From positions 1-60,210 of the forward strand of contig MSJI02000790.1 of assembly GCA_001931905.2 (NCBI GenBank): DNA of 60,210 nt, in the 5' to 3' direction. Positions 23,301-34,070 of the stretch are shown piece by piece. Both the position numbers and the translations under genes were made by a program. This DNA is from Cladosporium sp. IMV 00045 (lineage: Eukaryota > Ascomycota > Dothideomycetes > Cladosporiales > Cladosporiaceae). The notes under the pieces were generated by a model, which was given only the letters and a program-made list of their open reading frames with translations, was not told the origin of the DNA and ran no database searches. Positions within the stretch are counted from its first letter, which is position 1; each line of letters begins with the position of its first letter.

Positions 23301-24832
23301 ACGGCGCCGGGATGCTGGAGGACGAGTTTTGTGTGGGGCGATTTCTCGCGGAATGTCTGGTACCTGCATCTGGCGTGGCATGCCTGCAGCCTTTCGCAAT
23401 TGGATGAGCTCGTGAAACAGCGTGGGTGTGCCCCCCTCAGCTGGATGAAACGCAACAGAGCTGTCTGGATTTCTGGACTTTGTAGTTGAGGGTCTTGTTG
23501 CCGACTACTGCATGACTGTACTGCACTCTGCACATGCCATGCTGTGCTACATGGGGATTTGCAGGCGCGTGGGCATGGGTGTTATTATTGGTTGGTTGGT
23601 GGTGGCAAGGCGACCAAGGGTACATGCAGGAACAGGAACAGGAACAGGAGGAGGGGCAGGAGCAGGGCCAACGGTGATAGTGCATGTTGGTTACATCCGT
23701 GGACATGCAGCGTACATACAGCAGCAGTAGGGTATTCATAGCAATAGTAGTGACCGATCAGTCCAGCCTCGTGCGAATCGGACACATCATCGAGGAGCAG
23801 TCCACCAACACATAAGCTGCCCTACCCTCCTGGTCTCGATCGACGAGCGGACAAGACGATCTTCTGTCACGACAAAAACTCTTATGGTCCGTCGCTCTGG
23901 TCGTGCAAGGAAGCGAAATTAAAAGTGCATGGAGGAAGCGCCAGACGCCCCTGGTTAGCAGCATGCTTAAACTCCCTAATTAAATAGCACGACTAGGTAG
24001 TGCTTCCGCCAAACGGGCAGCGCACGTCTCCCCCCTCGTCCCACGCTTGCCCTTCTTCTCCATCGAGAGATTCCCACTCCGTCAGGCCTGGCCGTTGCGC
24101 ACACCCAGAACCAGAGAAAGACACACTACTAAGGCGGCACTACGACTACCACTGCTGCCAAACGACGTGTGCACACATCCGCTCCCTTCCGTCATCACAA
24201 ACACTCCCTTTCCCGTGCACCATCCCGACCTCACACGCCATCTCAACCAGTGGTCTTTCTCTGCCACCACCGACATCAATACTATTCACTCACTCACTCA
24301 CTCTCTCACAACCACCAATACCAGCGCTGCCACGGCACGCACCGACGTTCCTTTTCTGGCCTCTCGCATCATCAATCTGTGCCACTCGCAGAGCACCCTC
24401 ACCCTCTTTCTCTCAAACATCGCTCCTTGTTGTCCGACGCCGCATTCCGCACCCTCAGGTTGCCTCTTTGCCGGGTACCTGCATACACCCGCGTCCGTCG
24501 ACTTTTTCGAACCTTCACGACCACCAACACTCTCGCCGTTCGAGCCCGAGATTCAAGCGGCCTTCTCCCAGTCTGCGGCAAACCTACTGGCAATGCTGAG
24601 GATTGGGACATTGAACGCCGAGGACTCGACCTCTTGATTTGAGAAGACGCAAACGCATACCAGGCACTGTCTCACCAGGCGCCGAAAACCGTATCTCCGG
24701 GCCCGAACAATCAATTGCTACAGCTTGAGCGCGAGCGAAAAGCGCCAGGTTGTCACATAGGCCAATCCATACGCCGCAAAACTGCGCGGGACACTCGTTT
24801 TGCAATATCGCTCTTTATTCACATCCAATAGT
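20321..24832. other. long gene-poor stretch with a pyrimidine-rich leader
   Basis: 4.5 kb in which I support no gene. Small simple repeats occur: GGAACA/GGAGCA units at 23630-23670 and (ACTC)n at 24287-24305. From about 24000 the top strand is strongly C/T-rich and all three forward frames are open for 150-200 codons at once, which reflects base composition. This is best read as a long 5' UTR and promoter for the gene at 24833. Confidence 0.5.
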
Positions 24833-27800
24833 ATGTCTACCTCTTCAAACCGCAAGACAGCCGCCAAATGGACTAGGCTTCACTACGCTGAACCGCCCAC
24901 TAACATGTTCAGGTTCACCATGAATCGCTTACTCAACAGGAAGAAGACCGACGAGTCGCTGGCCAACATCGACACACGCTCGCAGACGTCTACACCACCC
25001 TTGCCTTCGCCCGGGCTCAAGAAATCTGCTACCAGCAGATGGAAGAAGAATGCCCGCCAACCCAAGGAGCAGCCCGAGCCGAAACCCGAACTCGATCTCT
25101 CCAGCGCTCTGCCCTCCAACGATGATTTCCGCACAAGTCTCCTCATGGCGAACCTCTCACAGCGCTTCAGCATGTTACGCGATCAAGACAACCCAGATTC
25201 GATTGTCGGCAAAGCCAGTGACGACAGTGTTCTGGAGCCTAGGCGGCGGTCACGAAAGCTTGATTTTGGCTTTGGAGCGGGTGGACTCACAGATATTGAC
25301 GAGGTCCTCTCGATCAATAGCTCAGTAAGACCTCCGTTCGCGAACGACAAGCATCAGTCCTTCAGGTCAGAAGATGGATACATGAGCGAGAATGACGGTC
25401 CCAACTCTGGCAATATCATGGCTCGCTCGCGACCCGGCGAGGGCAACACGTTGTTTGGTGGAAGACAGAAGGTATACATGATTCCGAAGAATGGCGCTGC
25501 TTCTACGAAGAGTCTCGGCAAATTTTTGTACGATGATGATGTGGGCATGTCCGCTTTCCAGAAGCATAGACAAAGAGAGAAGGAATTGCAGGCGGCTCGC
25601 GATCCAGAAATGCCCGAGGACCCAAGCTTCGACTTTGGTCTTGATCAGGTGGATGCGGGAGACGAGGACGAACGGTCTGGACTGCATGATTCGGCGAGAG
25701 ATTTCACCAACTCACCCTCCTTGTCTGCGTATGACAAGAAACGGTCAACTTCATCTACTGCGCGATCAGACGCACGTTCTTCGACTGCAGCGACATCGAT
25801 AACTTCTCAGACAGCCTCCAACGCTCCTGCTCAGATGCAGGCGCCCTCAATGACAACCACTGCGCCATCTCCGGTCATTCCTCAAGGGCGCCCCTCTCTG
25901 GACAAATCAAATCCGAAGTCACGTCGTCTTTACGAGCAGGGTCTTGACCAACACATGCACGACCAGCAGCATTCCGCTATCAACCGACTCAACTCCATCC
26001 AGAGGCAGCGGACTTTCACCAACGGCAAAACCTCCCCTCCCTTCTTGCATGCAGCAAAAAGCACTGGCAACCTGAACGAGCGTGCGCCACAGAACGTCTA
26101 TGCTTCGCAATCTTCAAGCCCTCCAGTCCCGCCACTCAAGACTTTTGGCTTATACTCTAAGCCTGGGCAAAGCCCCATGGCAAGCGGACCAAACTCCCCG
26201 CTGAGTCCTACCATTGATGAATCGAGCGTTTTGAAGCAAGCCCTCGAGCCAGCTGACAGAGGCAAGGCCACTGCCATGGGAGCTTTCAACAAACCGAAGC
26301 AAGCGTTCGACGAGCAGCAGTACATGGAACGTCAAATGCAATTGCAGCGTTCCGCCTCATCTGCTGTTCCCCGTCAGCCATCCGCATCTGCTTTCCAGCA
26401 ACGCATGGATCGTTTGGAGCAGGGTGAGAGAGAACGCAGCATGTCGAACCCTGCAAGTAGATCCAGATCGACATCAGCTTCGAAGCAGCACGAATCTGCG
26501 AAATCGCCTAACGCATTCCATCATTCGGGTGTGTCAAACCAGAGCGTTCAAAGTGCACAACATCCCGCCGAGAAGCCGCAGTACCCAGATACGCATCGGA
26601 CGTTCTTTGGCACCATCAGCGGCAGTGATAGCGAGGACGAAGACGAAGATGTGCAGGAGACGACCGGCCCTTACGGACAGCAGGACACTGGCTATGCCCA
26701 ACAGCCTTCGAAGTGGCAGCCGACTGTATTGCCATCAGTATCGGAGCACCCAGCGATGCGTAACACCGAGAGACCCGCACCTCTGGAAGAAGAAATTGAG
26801 GAGGATCAGGAACGAATGCCTCGAAACAATGAACCGTTCGCCTTTGGATCGCCTGTCAAGCAAGAAGTAGTGGCATCACCCGTGGCTGATGGAGCAGATC
26901 TCGACTCGCCAACTCTTGGACCAAACGCAGAAGGTCTTGGAAGCATGATGCACCACCTGCGCAATCAAAGCAACGCCTCGTCGAACTATGGCCAAGAAGA
27001 AACCGGCCCTCCTACTGCCCCGCTGCCAGACTTGCCCACAATGCCCGACTTGAAGAATTATGAGCCTGAGAGGCAGTCAACGCTCAAGACGAATGACACG
27101 GAGTCTAACATTGACTCCTCAAACACCAACTCGAATCCTTGGGACTTGGAAACCGACAGCGTTTACTACAACAACAGCACTTCATTTACCCGGAACTCGG
27201 TCTTGGATGACAGCACTCGCGCCGGGGCGGTTTCATCACGTGCACCATCCCGTACCGCCATGCCCCATGAGCAGCAGACTGAAGCCTTCCCCGACGTTGA
27301 ACCACCCTCGTGGCAAGCGGAGCTTACCAGGCAACATACGCGCAATATCAGCACTGCCACTCAGCAAGAGAGGGCGGCCTTCGACAATGAACTCGCAGCG
27401 CGGAGAAGAGCCATCCAAGAGAATGTGAAAAGCATGGTCGATGCCGACCAGTCACGAAACACCAGTCCCGCGCCTACTGCGGGTGGCGCCTTCAAGGCTT
27501 TCAACATGTTGCGATCGAAGTCTAGCAGAGATTCGATGGACACCAGGAAGGATGCTGCTCCGAAGGCTATGAAGATGCTGGGTCTTGGCAACGGACCCGT
27601 CTCGGCCAGCACCAGCAACCTTCACTCCCACTACGAAGGAGGTGCCAAAAGTCTTGAAATTAACAGGGCACGCGGAGAGTCTACAACTCGTGCGCCTTTT
27701 CTGAGTCGCAAGCTTCAGCAGAGCGATCAAGACGCGAAGAGGGAGCGCGCAACCTCGAGAGCGAGAGGTGACAGCGAGGCTAGTAGGGTTGGCCGTCCTG

Positions 27801-28798
27801 TGGGTCGCTCTCCAGCATCTTCTGACGCTGGTCGTGGTCGTGGACGGTCTAACTCCGAAGCTGCGAATGGTAATAGATCTCGCAGCACCACAGGGCCTTA
27901 CCGCGATGATCTCGACCGAGCCATGGCTCAGGGCACTGGCACCAGTGCTTTCGGCGTGCCCGAATTGTCGCCCATGGTGACCAAGGAGCTGACGCCGCGA
28001 CCTTCGCCGGACGTTTCCAACAAGAGCTCATTCGAGACGAAGGGACGCTCACGCAGTGGTAGCCGGACAGGAGCAATGGCGAGCTACTTCGAAGCTAAGA
28101 CCGCGCAGGCGAATCAGCCCGCGCAACCCAACCGACCTCCTGTGACTGGCCCTTCTCCGGCTGTGATGGCGTCGAACCCTTTCCTCGCTCGTGGCTCGCC
28201 ATACATGCAGGCACCCACACCGCCCGTCTCTGGACCGAACACGCCTGTGGCCAGCTCGCCCACGCCTCCTCCAATGCCACCCGGACCGACCCTCCGTCAA
28301 GCTCCTCTCCGTAAGAGGACCATCAACAAGCACGACATCTCCGAGCCCGTTGCTCTTCTTTCCTCGACATCAAACGTCGACACTATCGACTTGCCCGCTG
28401 GCGCTTCTCTAAAGAACGGCATGGACACCCCACCACCTGTTCCGCCAATCAACCCTCGCCGTCGCGCCACTCGCAAACTCTTCGGCAAGAGCCGCAACGA
28501 GACAGAAGAGCAAAGTACCATCAACACCGACGTCTCAGCGGCCGCCTCGCGCTCAGGAACCCCGGACCCATGGAGTGCTTCCAGCACAGCACCACGCGCC
28601 AGGCAAGTCAGCAACCCGCCACGTCCTTACGAAAGCAGTCCTGCCCTCCAGCAATACGGATTCGAGCAAAGCGGACCTCCCACCCGCCAATTCAGCAACT
28701 CCAAGTCTCCGCCCATGCGCCCGTACGCCCACGAGCAGAGCATGATCAGCTCGCCTGACCCGAACGAGAGGACGCCTATGGAAGGCGGCTTCATCTAG
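24833..28798 (+). CDS. large low-complexity protein of unknown function (conserved fungal type)
   Basis: One exon of 1321 residues from the ATG at 24833; later in-frame ATGs at 24905 (MFRFTMNRLL) and 24920 are possible starts. Residues 85-270 look ordered and conserved: LLMANLSQRFSMLRDQD, GKASDDSVLEPRR, RPGEGNTLFGGRQKVYMIP and KFLYDDDVGMSAFQKHRQRE. The rest is Ser/Pro/Gln-rich and probably disordered, with a short acidic block SDSEDEDEDVQE, Arg/Ser-rich stretches near 1000-1060 and polyproline motifs such as PTPPPMPPGP near 1130. No membrane segment, signal peptide or known catalytic motif is visible. The pattern (short conserved head, long phosphorylatable tail, SH3-type proline motifs) would suit a polarity, septum or signalling scaffold, but that is speculation. 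I recognise the conserved head as a Pezizomycotina hypothetical family without a name. Confidence 0.8.
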   Translation: MSTSSNRKTAAKWTRLHYAEPPTNMFRFTMNRLLNRKKTDESLANIDTRSQTSTPPLPSPGLKKSATSRWKKNARQPKEQPEPKPELDLSSALPSNDDFRTSLLMANLSQRFSMLRDQDNPDSIVGKASDDSVLEPRRRSRKLDFGFGAGGLTDIDEVLSINSSVRPPFANDKHQSFRSEDGYMSENDGPNSGNIMARSRPGEGNTLFGGRQKVYMIPKNGAASTKSLGKFLYDDDVGMSAFQKHRQREKELQAARDPEMPEDPSFDFGLDQVDAGDEDERSGLHDSARDFTNSPSLSAYDKKRSTSSTARSDARSSTAATSITSQTASNAPAQMQAPSMTTTAPSPVIPQGRPSLDKSNPKSRRLYEQGLDQHMHDQQHSAINRLNSIQRQRTFTNGKTSPPFLHAAKSTGNLNERAPQNVYASQSSSPPVPPLKTFGLYSKPGQSPMASGPNSPLSPTIDESSVLKQALEPADRGKATAMGAFNKPKQAFDEQQYMERQMQLQRSASSAVPRQPSASAFQQRMDRLEQGERERSMSNPASRSRSTSASKQHESAKSPNAFHHSGVSNQSVQSAQHPAEKPQYPDTHRTFFGTISGSDSEDEDEDVQETTGPYGQQDTGYAQQPSKWQPTVLPSVSEHPAMRNTERPAPLEEEIEEDQERMPRNNEPFAFGSPVKQEVVASPVADGADLDSPTLGPNAEGLGSMMHHLRNQSNASSNYGQEETGPPTAPLPDLPTMPDLKNYEPERQSTLKTNDTESNIDSSNTNSNPWDLETDSVYYNNSTSFTRNSVLDDSTRAGAVSSRAPSRTAMPHEQQTEAFPDVEPPSWQAELTRQHTRNISTATQQERAAFDNELAARRRAIQENVKSMVDADQSRNTSPAPTAGGAFKAFNMLRSKSSRDSMDTRKDAAPKAMKMLGLGNGPVSASTSNLHSHYEGGAKSLEINRARGESTTRAPFLSRKLQQSDQDAKRERATSRARGDSEASRVGRPVGRSPASSDAGRGRGRSNSEAANGNRSRSTTGPYRDDLDRAMAQGTGTSAFGVPELSPMVTKELTPRPSPDVSNKSSFETKGRSRSGSRTGAMASYFEAKTAQANQPAQPNRPPVTGPSPAVMASNPFLARGSPYMQAPTPPVSGPNTPVASSPTPPPMPPGPTLRQAPLRKRTINKHDISEPVALLSSTSNVDTIDLPAGASLKNGMDTPPPVPPINPRRRATRKLFGKSRNETEEQSTINTDVSAAASRSGTPDPWSASSTAPRARQVSNPPRPYESSPALQQYGFEQSGPPTRQFSNSKSPPMRPYAHEQSMISSPDPNERTPMEGGFI

Positions 28799-29862
28799 AG
28801 ATACCCCCTCATCCGACAACAACCTTTCTTTTTACATGTATTCCCTTTTTCTCATTTCGATTGTACTATACCCAACACACGACCACGGCAAATGAAGCCC
28901 TGGCCCTTTCATATCGACCTATTCTTCTTTACTGAGCTCGCATCCTGACGCGCAGGAGGTGGCATGGGTTCATGGAGGCGTTAAAGAGCAGCGCTGTCCC
29001 TTTTTTTGATTTCTCCTTTTCATTTTCTTTTTCCTTTTACTTTCTACTATGCCAACATGACAAGCTCATTTTCATTTTCCATTTTCCATTCTTCATTTAC
29101 TTGCTCACTTTCCCGTTATCGAGCAAACGGTTTTTTCTTCCAACGACGGATTACACGGCCAGGGAAAGGCATTATCAAGCCAACAAAAAGGGTGGTTCAG
29201 GAGGAGGGAGGCTTGTATTATAAAAATGACACGGATGGGAGGATGAAAGGAAGGGGCTTTTTTTTTTTTTTTTCCTTTCCTTTCTTTTTTCTCTTCTCGT
29301 CTCTTCTATGTTTCGTCGGTCGGGTTTGTTCGAACAAGATGCATGATACCATATTCTCATTCCTTCGATTCTTCGCTTTTTCTTCTTTTCTTTACTCTCT
29401 TTTTCTTTGAGTGTGGGTTCTCATGTTTGGAACTAAGATGAGTTTGTAGGATTTTCTAGAATTACTATTACCATACTGCAGTCATGATGAGGCTGGGCCT
29501 TCTTATACGATTTTTATTTTTTTATCTGCGTCTCCACAAATCTCGTGATTTTTACTCGATGTCATGCTTCGAAATTTGCTCTTCTCACTCGTTCTCCGAA
29601 AAGAAATTGATTTCGTTATCACATGTATGCATGTCGTCTCGAATTGAAAGGCATGTTTATTGCACGAAATAGATTGCAGCGGAGGCTTGATGCCATTGGA
29701 CTCTTGGTGGTTCGAGCTTTCTGGGGCATCTTCAAGCCCAGCAACGGCATCAAAACAAAGCTCTAAACAATTCGAGACACACTAATATCACCTCCAACGT
29801 CTTGTAGAACACACACTCACAACTCCTATACCATCATATGATACCAAACGACACCTCAGAAA
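28799..29862. other. intergenic with poly-T tract
   Basis: About 1 kb with T-rich 3' UTR-like sequence. A run of about 18 T lies at 29258-29275. No gene was recognised. Confidence 0.45.
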
Positions 29863-32055
29863 ATGGATTCACCATCAATACAAATCACCCGTCCTATCGA
29901 GGACAGCGCATTTGATGTCGACGGCCCACCGTCTTCGCCCTTCCAGAGCGAAGTCGTAAGCAGGAGCCCAAGCAAACAATACAACCCGACCTTGAACGAT
30001 GTCGCATTGGACGCGCCTAGCGAGAATGCCGCCGCACCTCATCCACCCTCCTCGCCGGACAAGGCATCTATGATCGACTTCACCGATTTCATGGATGACA
30101 AGGAAAACGTGCCACAGCAAGAGGAGGAGGCCACCGCGACAAAGATCAGCATGTCGCCCAAGAAGCCCGCAACACCCGGGTCTATCAAATCATCTCAGTC
30201 GCCGGTGCCACCGATGACAGCAGAGAGGAAATTTGAGGAGCGAAGAGGCAGTGCGGACTCGGATCTCATGCCACCACCGCAGTCTGTTCGCAAGACACCC
30301 AGCAAGACGCCCAGTAAGACGCCCAAGAAGACTCCTCTACAAGCGCAGCGCAGTGGGGAGAGCACCACACCGCGCACTCTTACGCGCGGTAAGTCCTACG
30401 AACGCGCGGATCCAACTCCTAAGAGAACGCCTTCGCAGTTTCAGGCTGGTTTGGATTTGCGCGCATCTACGATGCAAGTGCCGGAGACTACGAACATCGA
30501 CGACACATGCTTCAGCGCTTTCTCTGAGGTCCCTGAAATGACTCTGTTCGCGAAGCTGGGCCAGAGCCCGACAAGACGTGGTGACATCAACCGCACACCC
30601 GGTCGCGAAACCGCGCCCACGCCTTCAACATCTCGCAAGCGCTTGTCTAGTTCACGATCGCCATCGCCTACTCCCCGCCGACGGAAGACGCCAACCAAGT
30701 CTTCAGACGACACAACGAACCTGCTCCTTGACTTCACCCAACAAATCGAAGGCATCTCGCGGCCCAATGCTTCTATCTCACCCAGCAAGACCGAGCCAAA
30801 CTTGTTGCAGTACATCAACAATCAGCGCTCTCCGCACAAATCGAGGCATAGCATAGCCACACCCGCGAAGCAGAGCAACCTCCTCAACCTCCTCGACTTC
30901 GAGCTCCCGCCTGCGCCCACACCGCGTTCCATTCCTACTATCACAGTCAGAGAGCTGGAGTCGCTCAAGTCTTCCTATCTTTCGCAAATTTCCAGCCTCA
31001 AAGCCACTCTCAGCGGCCGAGAAGCGGAAGTCGAGAGTCTGAAGCGCGCGGTCGTCGATGCCGAAAGGCGCGTCGGCGAGGCGCAGGAAGAGCTGCGAGA
31101 GGAGAAGGACGCGCGCGCGCACGCCGAGCAAGAAAAGGCCGGCTGGGAGAAGAGGGGACAAGAGGTCGAACTGGTGCTGAAGAGCGTCAAGGAGGAAGTC
31201 ATGAAAGGCGAGGCCGAGAAGGAAGAGCTCGTTCGCAAAGTCGAGGAGACGGAGCGCAGGATCGAAGACGCAGAGGCAAGAGCCATCAAAGCCGAAGAGC
31301 GTTTTGCGGATGCCCTTGCTGCGAGAGCGGATGCTGGGGATGGCGGCGCTTCTGCTACCGAGGAGCAGGTGCAGAAACTCGTGGCCGCGCAGATCGATTC
31401 GAAAATTGAGGCTGTCAGCCGGGAATTGCACGCGGTTTACAAGGACAAGCACGAGAGGAAAGTGGCGACTTTGAAGAAGAGCTACGAAGCTAGGGGCGAG
31501 AAGCGATGCGCGGAGTTGCAGAGCCGCCTCGACGCCATGCAGAAGGAGAACGAGGACTTGCACGCCGCCAAAGACGCGACATTCTCCGGTCCCGTCACGG
31601 GCGGCATGAGCAGCGAAGAAAGCGCCGCGATGAAAGCCGAGATCGAAGAGCAGCGCGCCCACCTGGCGCGGCTGGAGAATGAAATCCGCACGTCCCAGCA
31701 GCAGCAGGCGGACCTCGTGCGCGATTTGGAGAGGGAGCGCATCGAGAAGGGCGACCTCGTCGCTGCCGTTGACGAGATGCTCGCTTTGCAGTCTGAAGCC
31801 GGCGCCTCGTCGTCGCAGCAGACGCCGCAGAGGCAGGGCGCCATGAGCGTCGTGGAGGATTTCAGGAAGAGCATCTCCTCCTCGTCGCGTCCTTCGGGGC
31901 TGAAACCTCCCACTGCGACTGCTGGTGCTCCGGCTGCTGCGGGCGAGAGTAAGATCGGGAGGGGATTGCCTGCGCCCAGCAGGGTTGGGAGTGGGAAGAG
32001 CAGGATGTTGGCTAATATTGAGAGGATGGGGAGGGCCAATGGTGGTGCGGAGTAG
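29863..32055 (+). CDS. TACC/Alp7-like spindle coiled-coil protein
   Basis: Single exon, 730 residues. Residues 1-350 are Ser/Pro/Thr-rich with many proline-directed sites and three Lys-Thr-Pro-Ser repeats (RKTPSKTPSKTPKKTP, about 142-157), plus a DKENVP box and CFSAFSEVPEMT. A short conserved piece SNLLNLLDFELPPAPTPRS precedes a long coiled coil from about 370 to 650. Its end (VYKDKHERKVATLKKSYEAR ... EKGDLVAAVDEMLALQ) resembles the C-terminal domain of fission yeast Alp7/Mia1 and other TACC proteins, which bring the microtubule polymerase Alp14/XMAP215 to spindle poles. The tail is Ser-rich with Arg/Gly. The coiled coil is certain; the TACC assignment is my recognition of the last 120 residues and other spindle-pole coiled-coil families remain possible. 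Confidence 0.65.
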   Translation: MDSPSIQITRPIEDSAFDVDGPPSSPFQSEVVSRSPSKQYNPTLNDVALDAPSENAAAPHPPSSPDKASMIDFTDFMDDKENVPQQEEEATATKISMSPKKPATPGSIKSSQSPVPPMTAERKFEERRGSADSDLMPPPQSVRKTPSKTPSKTPKKTPLQAQRSGESTTPRTLTRGKSYERADPTPKRTPSQFQAGLDLRASTMQVPETTNIDDTCFSAFSEVPEMTLFAKLGQSPTRRGDINRTPGRETAPTPSTSRKRLSSSRSPSPTPRRRKTPTKSSDDTTNLLLDFTQQIEGISRPNASISPSKTEPNLLQYINNQRSPHKSRHSIATPAKQSNLLNLLDFELPPAPTPRSIPTITVRELESLKSSYLSQISSLKATLSGREAEVESLKRAVVDAERRVGEAQEELREEKDARAHAEQEKAGWEKRGQEVELVLKSVKEEVMKGEAEKEELVRKVEETERRIEDAEARAIKAEERFADALAARADAGDGGASATEEQVQKLVAAQIDSKIEAVSRELHAVYKDKHERKVATLKKSYEARGEKRCAELQSRLDAMQKENEDLHAAKDATFSGPVTGGMSSEESAAMKAEIEEQRAHLARLENEIRTSQQQQADLVRDLERERIEKGDLVAAVDEMLALQSEAGASSSQQTPQRQGAMSVVEDFRKSISSSSRPSGLKPPTATAGAPAAAGESKIGRGLPAPSRVGSGKSRMLANIERMGRANGGAE

Positions 32056-32207
32056 GTGATGAGCCCGTGGGATCTTGCCTTTTCGTTTTTCCTTTGTTTC
32101 TTTGCCCCTTTCAATTTTCTTTTTCTCCCTTCACTTGCGAAGACGTCAAGTATCGCGGCATTTTCTAGGATAAGGGGACGAGGCGTTCGGCTTTGCTTTG
32201 GAAAGGT

Positions 32208-32329
32208 CTCGTAGTTTGGGTAGAAATGTGTAACGCTTATGTCTCGTTTGATCAGACTACTTCTGAGCCTCGTAGTTTGGGTAGAAATGTGTTACGCTTA
32301 TGTCTCGTTTGATCAAACTACCTCTGAGC
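32208..32329. repeat. 61-bp direct tandem duplication
   Basis: Two adjacent copies, 32208-32268 and 32269-32329, each begin CTCGTAGTTTGGG and end CTCTGAGC or TTCTGAGC. They differ at three positions (A/T, G/A, T/C). The repeat lies between the coiled-coil gene and mL50, 220-340 bp before the mL50 start codon, so it may duplicate a promoter segment. Confidence 0.95.
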
Positions 32330-32546
32330 CTTTTGCCTCGATTCAAGATTATATGAGATTATGCTGTCCTGTCGTGTTCAAATCATTCAATGCATCGTAT
32401 AAATCAAGACGAGGTGAATTCGAAAGATCGCCGACTTTTCCCCGCCTAGCGGAGGTTCTGCGCCCCCGAAGAGAGACAGCAGCGACATTAATCTCGACAC
32501 ACTTGCTGGACAGGCAAGCAACAACTCCAGCCCAACACACAACACA

Positions 32547-34070
32547 ATGCCTCGCCTTCCCATACCACAGCAGGCCCTGCGCCTCGCGCCCACCCTCTCA
32601 ACCGCCGCCACGAAATCCTCACACATCTGCCGCGCCTGCATCCGACAATACCACCCTTCGCCCGTTTTCCGCGCCGAGCTGCCCTTCTGGAAGCGCATGC
32701 AGCAGACCCTCTTCGGCACTCCGGAGAAGAAGGTCGAGACCGAGAAGCGCGACGAGGCCCATCAGAAGCACTTGCAGGAGATCGCGGAGCAGGGCGCCGC
32801 CGAGACGATCCCGTACACCGACGACCAGGGCCGCGAGTGGCAGATCGCCGCCGTCGTTGACCCGAGTATCAATAAGCAGTATGTTCAGGCGCAGCGCTGG
32901 GATGGCCTTGAGTGGGTGGGTAGTAAGCATTGGGTGGCGCTGCAGGGGGATATGGGGGAGGCTTATGTTGGGTGAGTTATCTTGTTTTTCTCTTGGGGGT
33001 TTGTTGGTGAGGATCTTGAGGGGAGAAAGATGGGCTGACGGATTGATTTTGCAGTTTCAACCCGAGGAGAAAACTCGATCTGACCGCCGCCGAGTGGAGG
33101 CGTGTGGTGCACCACGTGGCCGTCGAGGTTCTGGCTCTGGCGCAGGCGGAGAGAGACGTCAACGCCGTGTGGATGGAGCGTGATCTCAACGTGGAGGACT
33201 GGATGCGCTCTGCGAGCGTGCAGATCAAGGAGATCGACGGTGCTATTGAGCTTCACTTCCCCACCGCTGAGAGCAGGGATGCGATTCTGAACGCTGTGCC
33301 GCTTACCCTTGCTGAGGAGATTTCGAAGTCTATTGCGGAGGCTGAGTTGGCTGAAGAGGAGGCTGCCGCTAAGGAGGCTGCCAATGTGACTTCAAAGGAT
33401 GCTGCGGAGGCGACTGCCAAGGATGCTGCGGTGGACACTGGCGTATCAGAGAAGGGTGCTAAGGCTTCGGCGGAGATTGCTGAAGAGGCAATCAAGGAGG
33501 GCGAAGCGGTGGAGGAGATTGAGGCATTGGAGGAGGGCGAACAAGAAGTCAGCCAGCAGAAGCAGCTGGACGCGAAAGAGATCGATGCACAGGAGAAGTC
33601 CACCATGCGCTCAATCAAGGAGGCGGTGGTGAAGAGCTTGAACAATGTTGACAGCCAATGGCTTCACACACCACTCCTGGATCCCGCCATGAAGCTTGCC
33701 GTAAGTTTCCTTCGACTCGAGGTCGCATTTGGACAGCAATACTAACAGTCTACAGATGCTCAAGCGCATCACTCAGCTCACCGGCCACCGCCTCCCCGAT
33801 CCCGCCATCTCATCCGCAACCTCTCTCTCCGACCTTTACCTCGCATACAAGAGGAAGCCCGAGCCCAAGAGGCTCGCAGAAGCCAGGCAGATGAAGGAGG
33901 TGAACCTCGACCTTCCCAACGTGAAAGTTCACCAGTACAGACAGACCCCGATCGACAAGGAGAAGCAAGTCGGCAGATGGAAGGTCATCGAGGAGGAGCT
34001 TTTGGCCAGGAATCTGCCCGTCACCGGAAGCAGATATCAGAACGCGAAGACCACCAGCCCGATGCTCTAA
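32547..34070 (+). CDS. mitochondrial large-subunit ribosomal protein mL50
   Basis: Exons 32547-32971, 33055-33700 and 33756-34070 give 461 residues. Introns are 83 and 55 bp; the second has a perfect ACTAACAG branch region before CTACAG. The N-terminus is basic and Ser/Thr-rich with RQYHPSPVFRAELPFWKRM, a mitochondrial presequence pattern. The core WQIAAVVDPSINKQYVQAQRWDG, VGSKHW and FNPRRKLDLTAAEWRRVVHHVAVEV, and the end LYLAYKRKPEPKRLAE, match my memory of the fungal L50 family. A long Ala/Glu-rich insertion of about 90 residues (33340-33600), with repeats of the KDAAEATAKDAA kind, separates the two conserved parts. The role is structural, in the mitoribosome. Family recognition is good, not tested by alignment. 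Confidence 0.8.

Noticed and set aside
22781..23407. Plus-strand frame of 208 codons
   Set aside because: Composition is irregular, Arg/Trp/Gly-rich, with no conserved motif; several other frames in the same stretch are equally open.
23620..23680. Possible CRISPR-like or satellite array
   Set aside because: Only a short imperfect GGAACA/GGAGCA run; no spacer-repeat structure, and CRISPR is not expected in a fungal nucleus.
24000..24640. Three overlapping forward frames of 157-199 codons
   Set aside because: All three frames are open at once because the strand is C/T-rich and lacks stop triplets. None has a domain or good start context. Treated as a 5' leader.
30778..32114. Minus-strand frames of 294 and 210 codons opposite the coiled-coil gene
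   Set aside because: Antisense shadows of a repetitive Glu/Lys/Ala-rich coding sequence.
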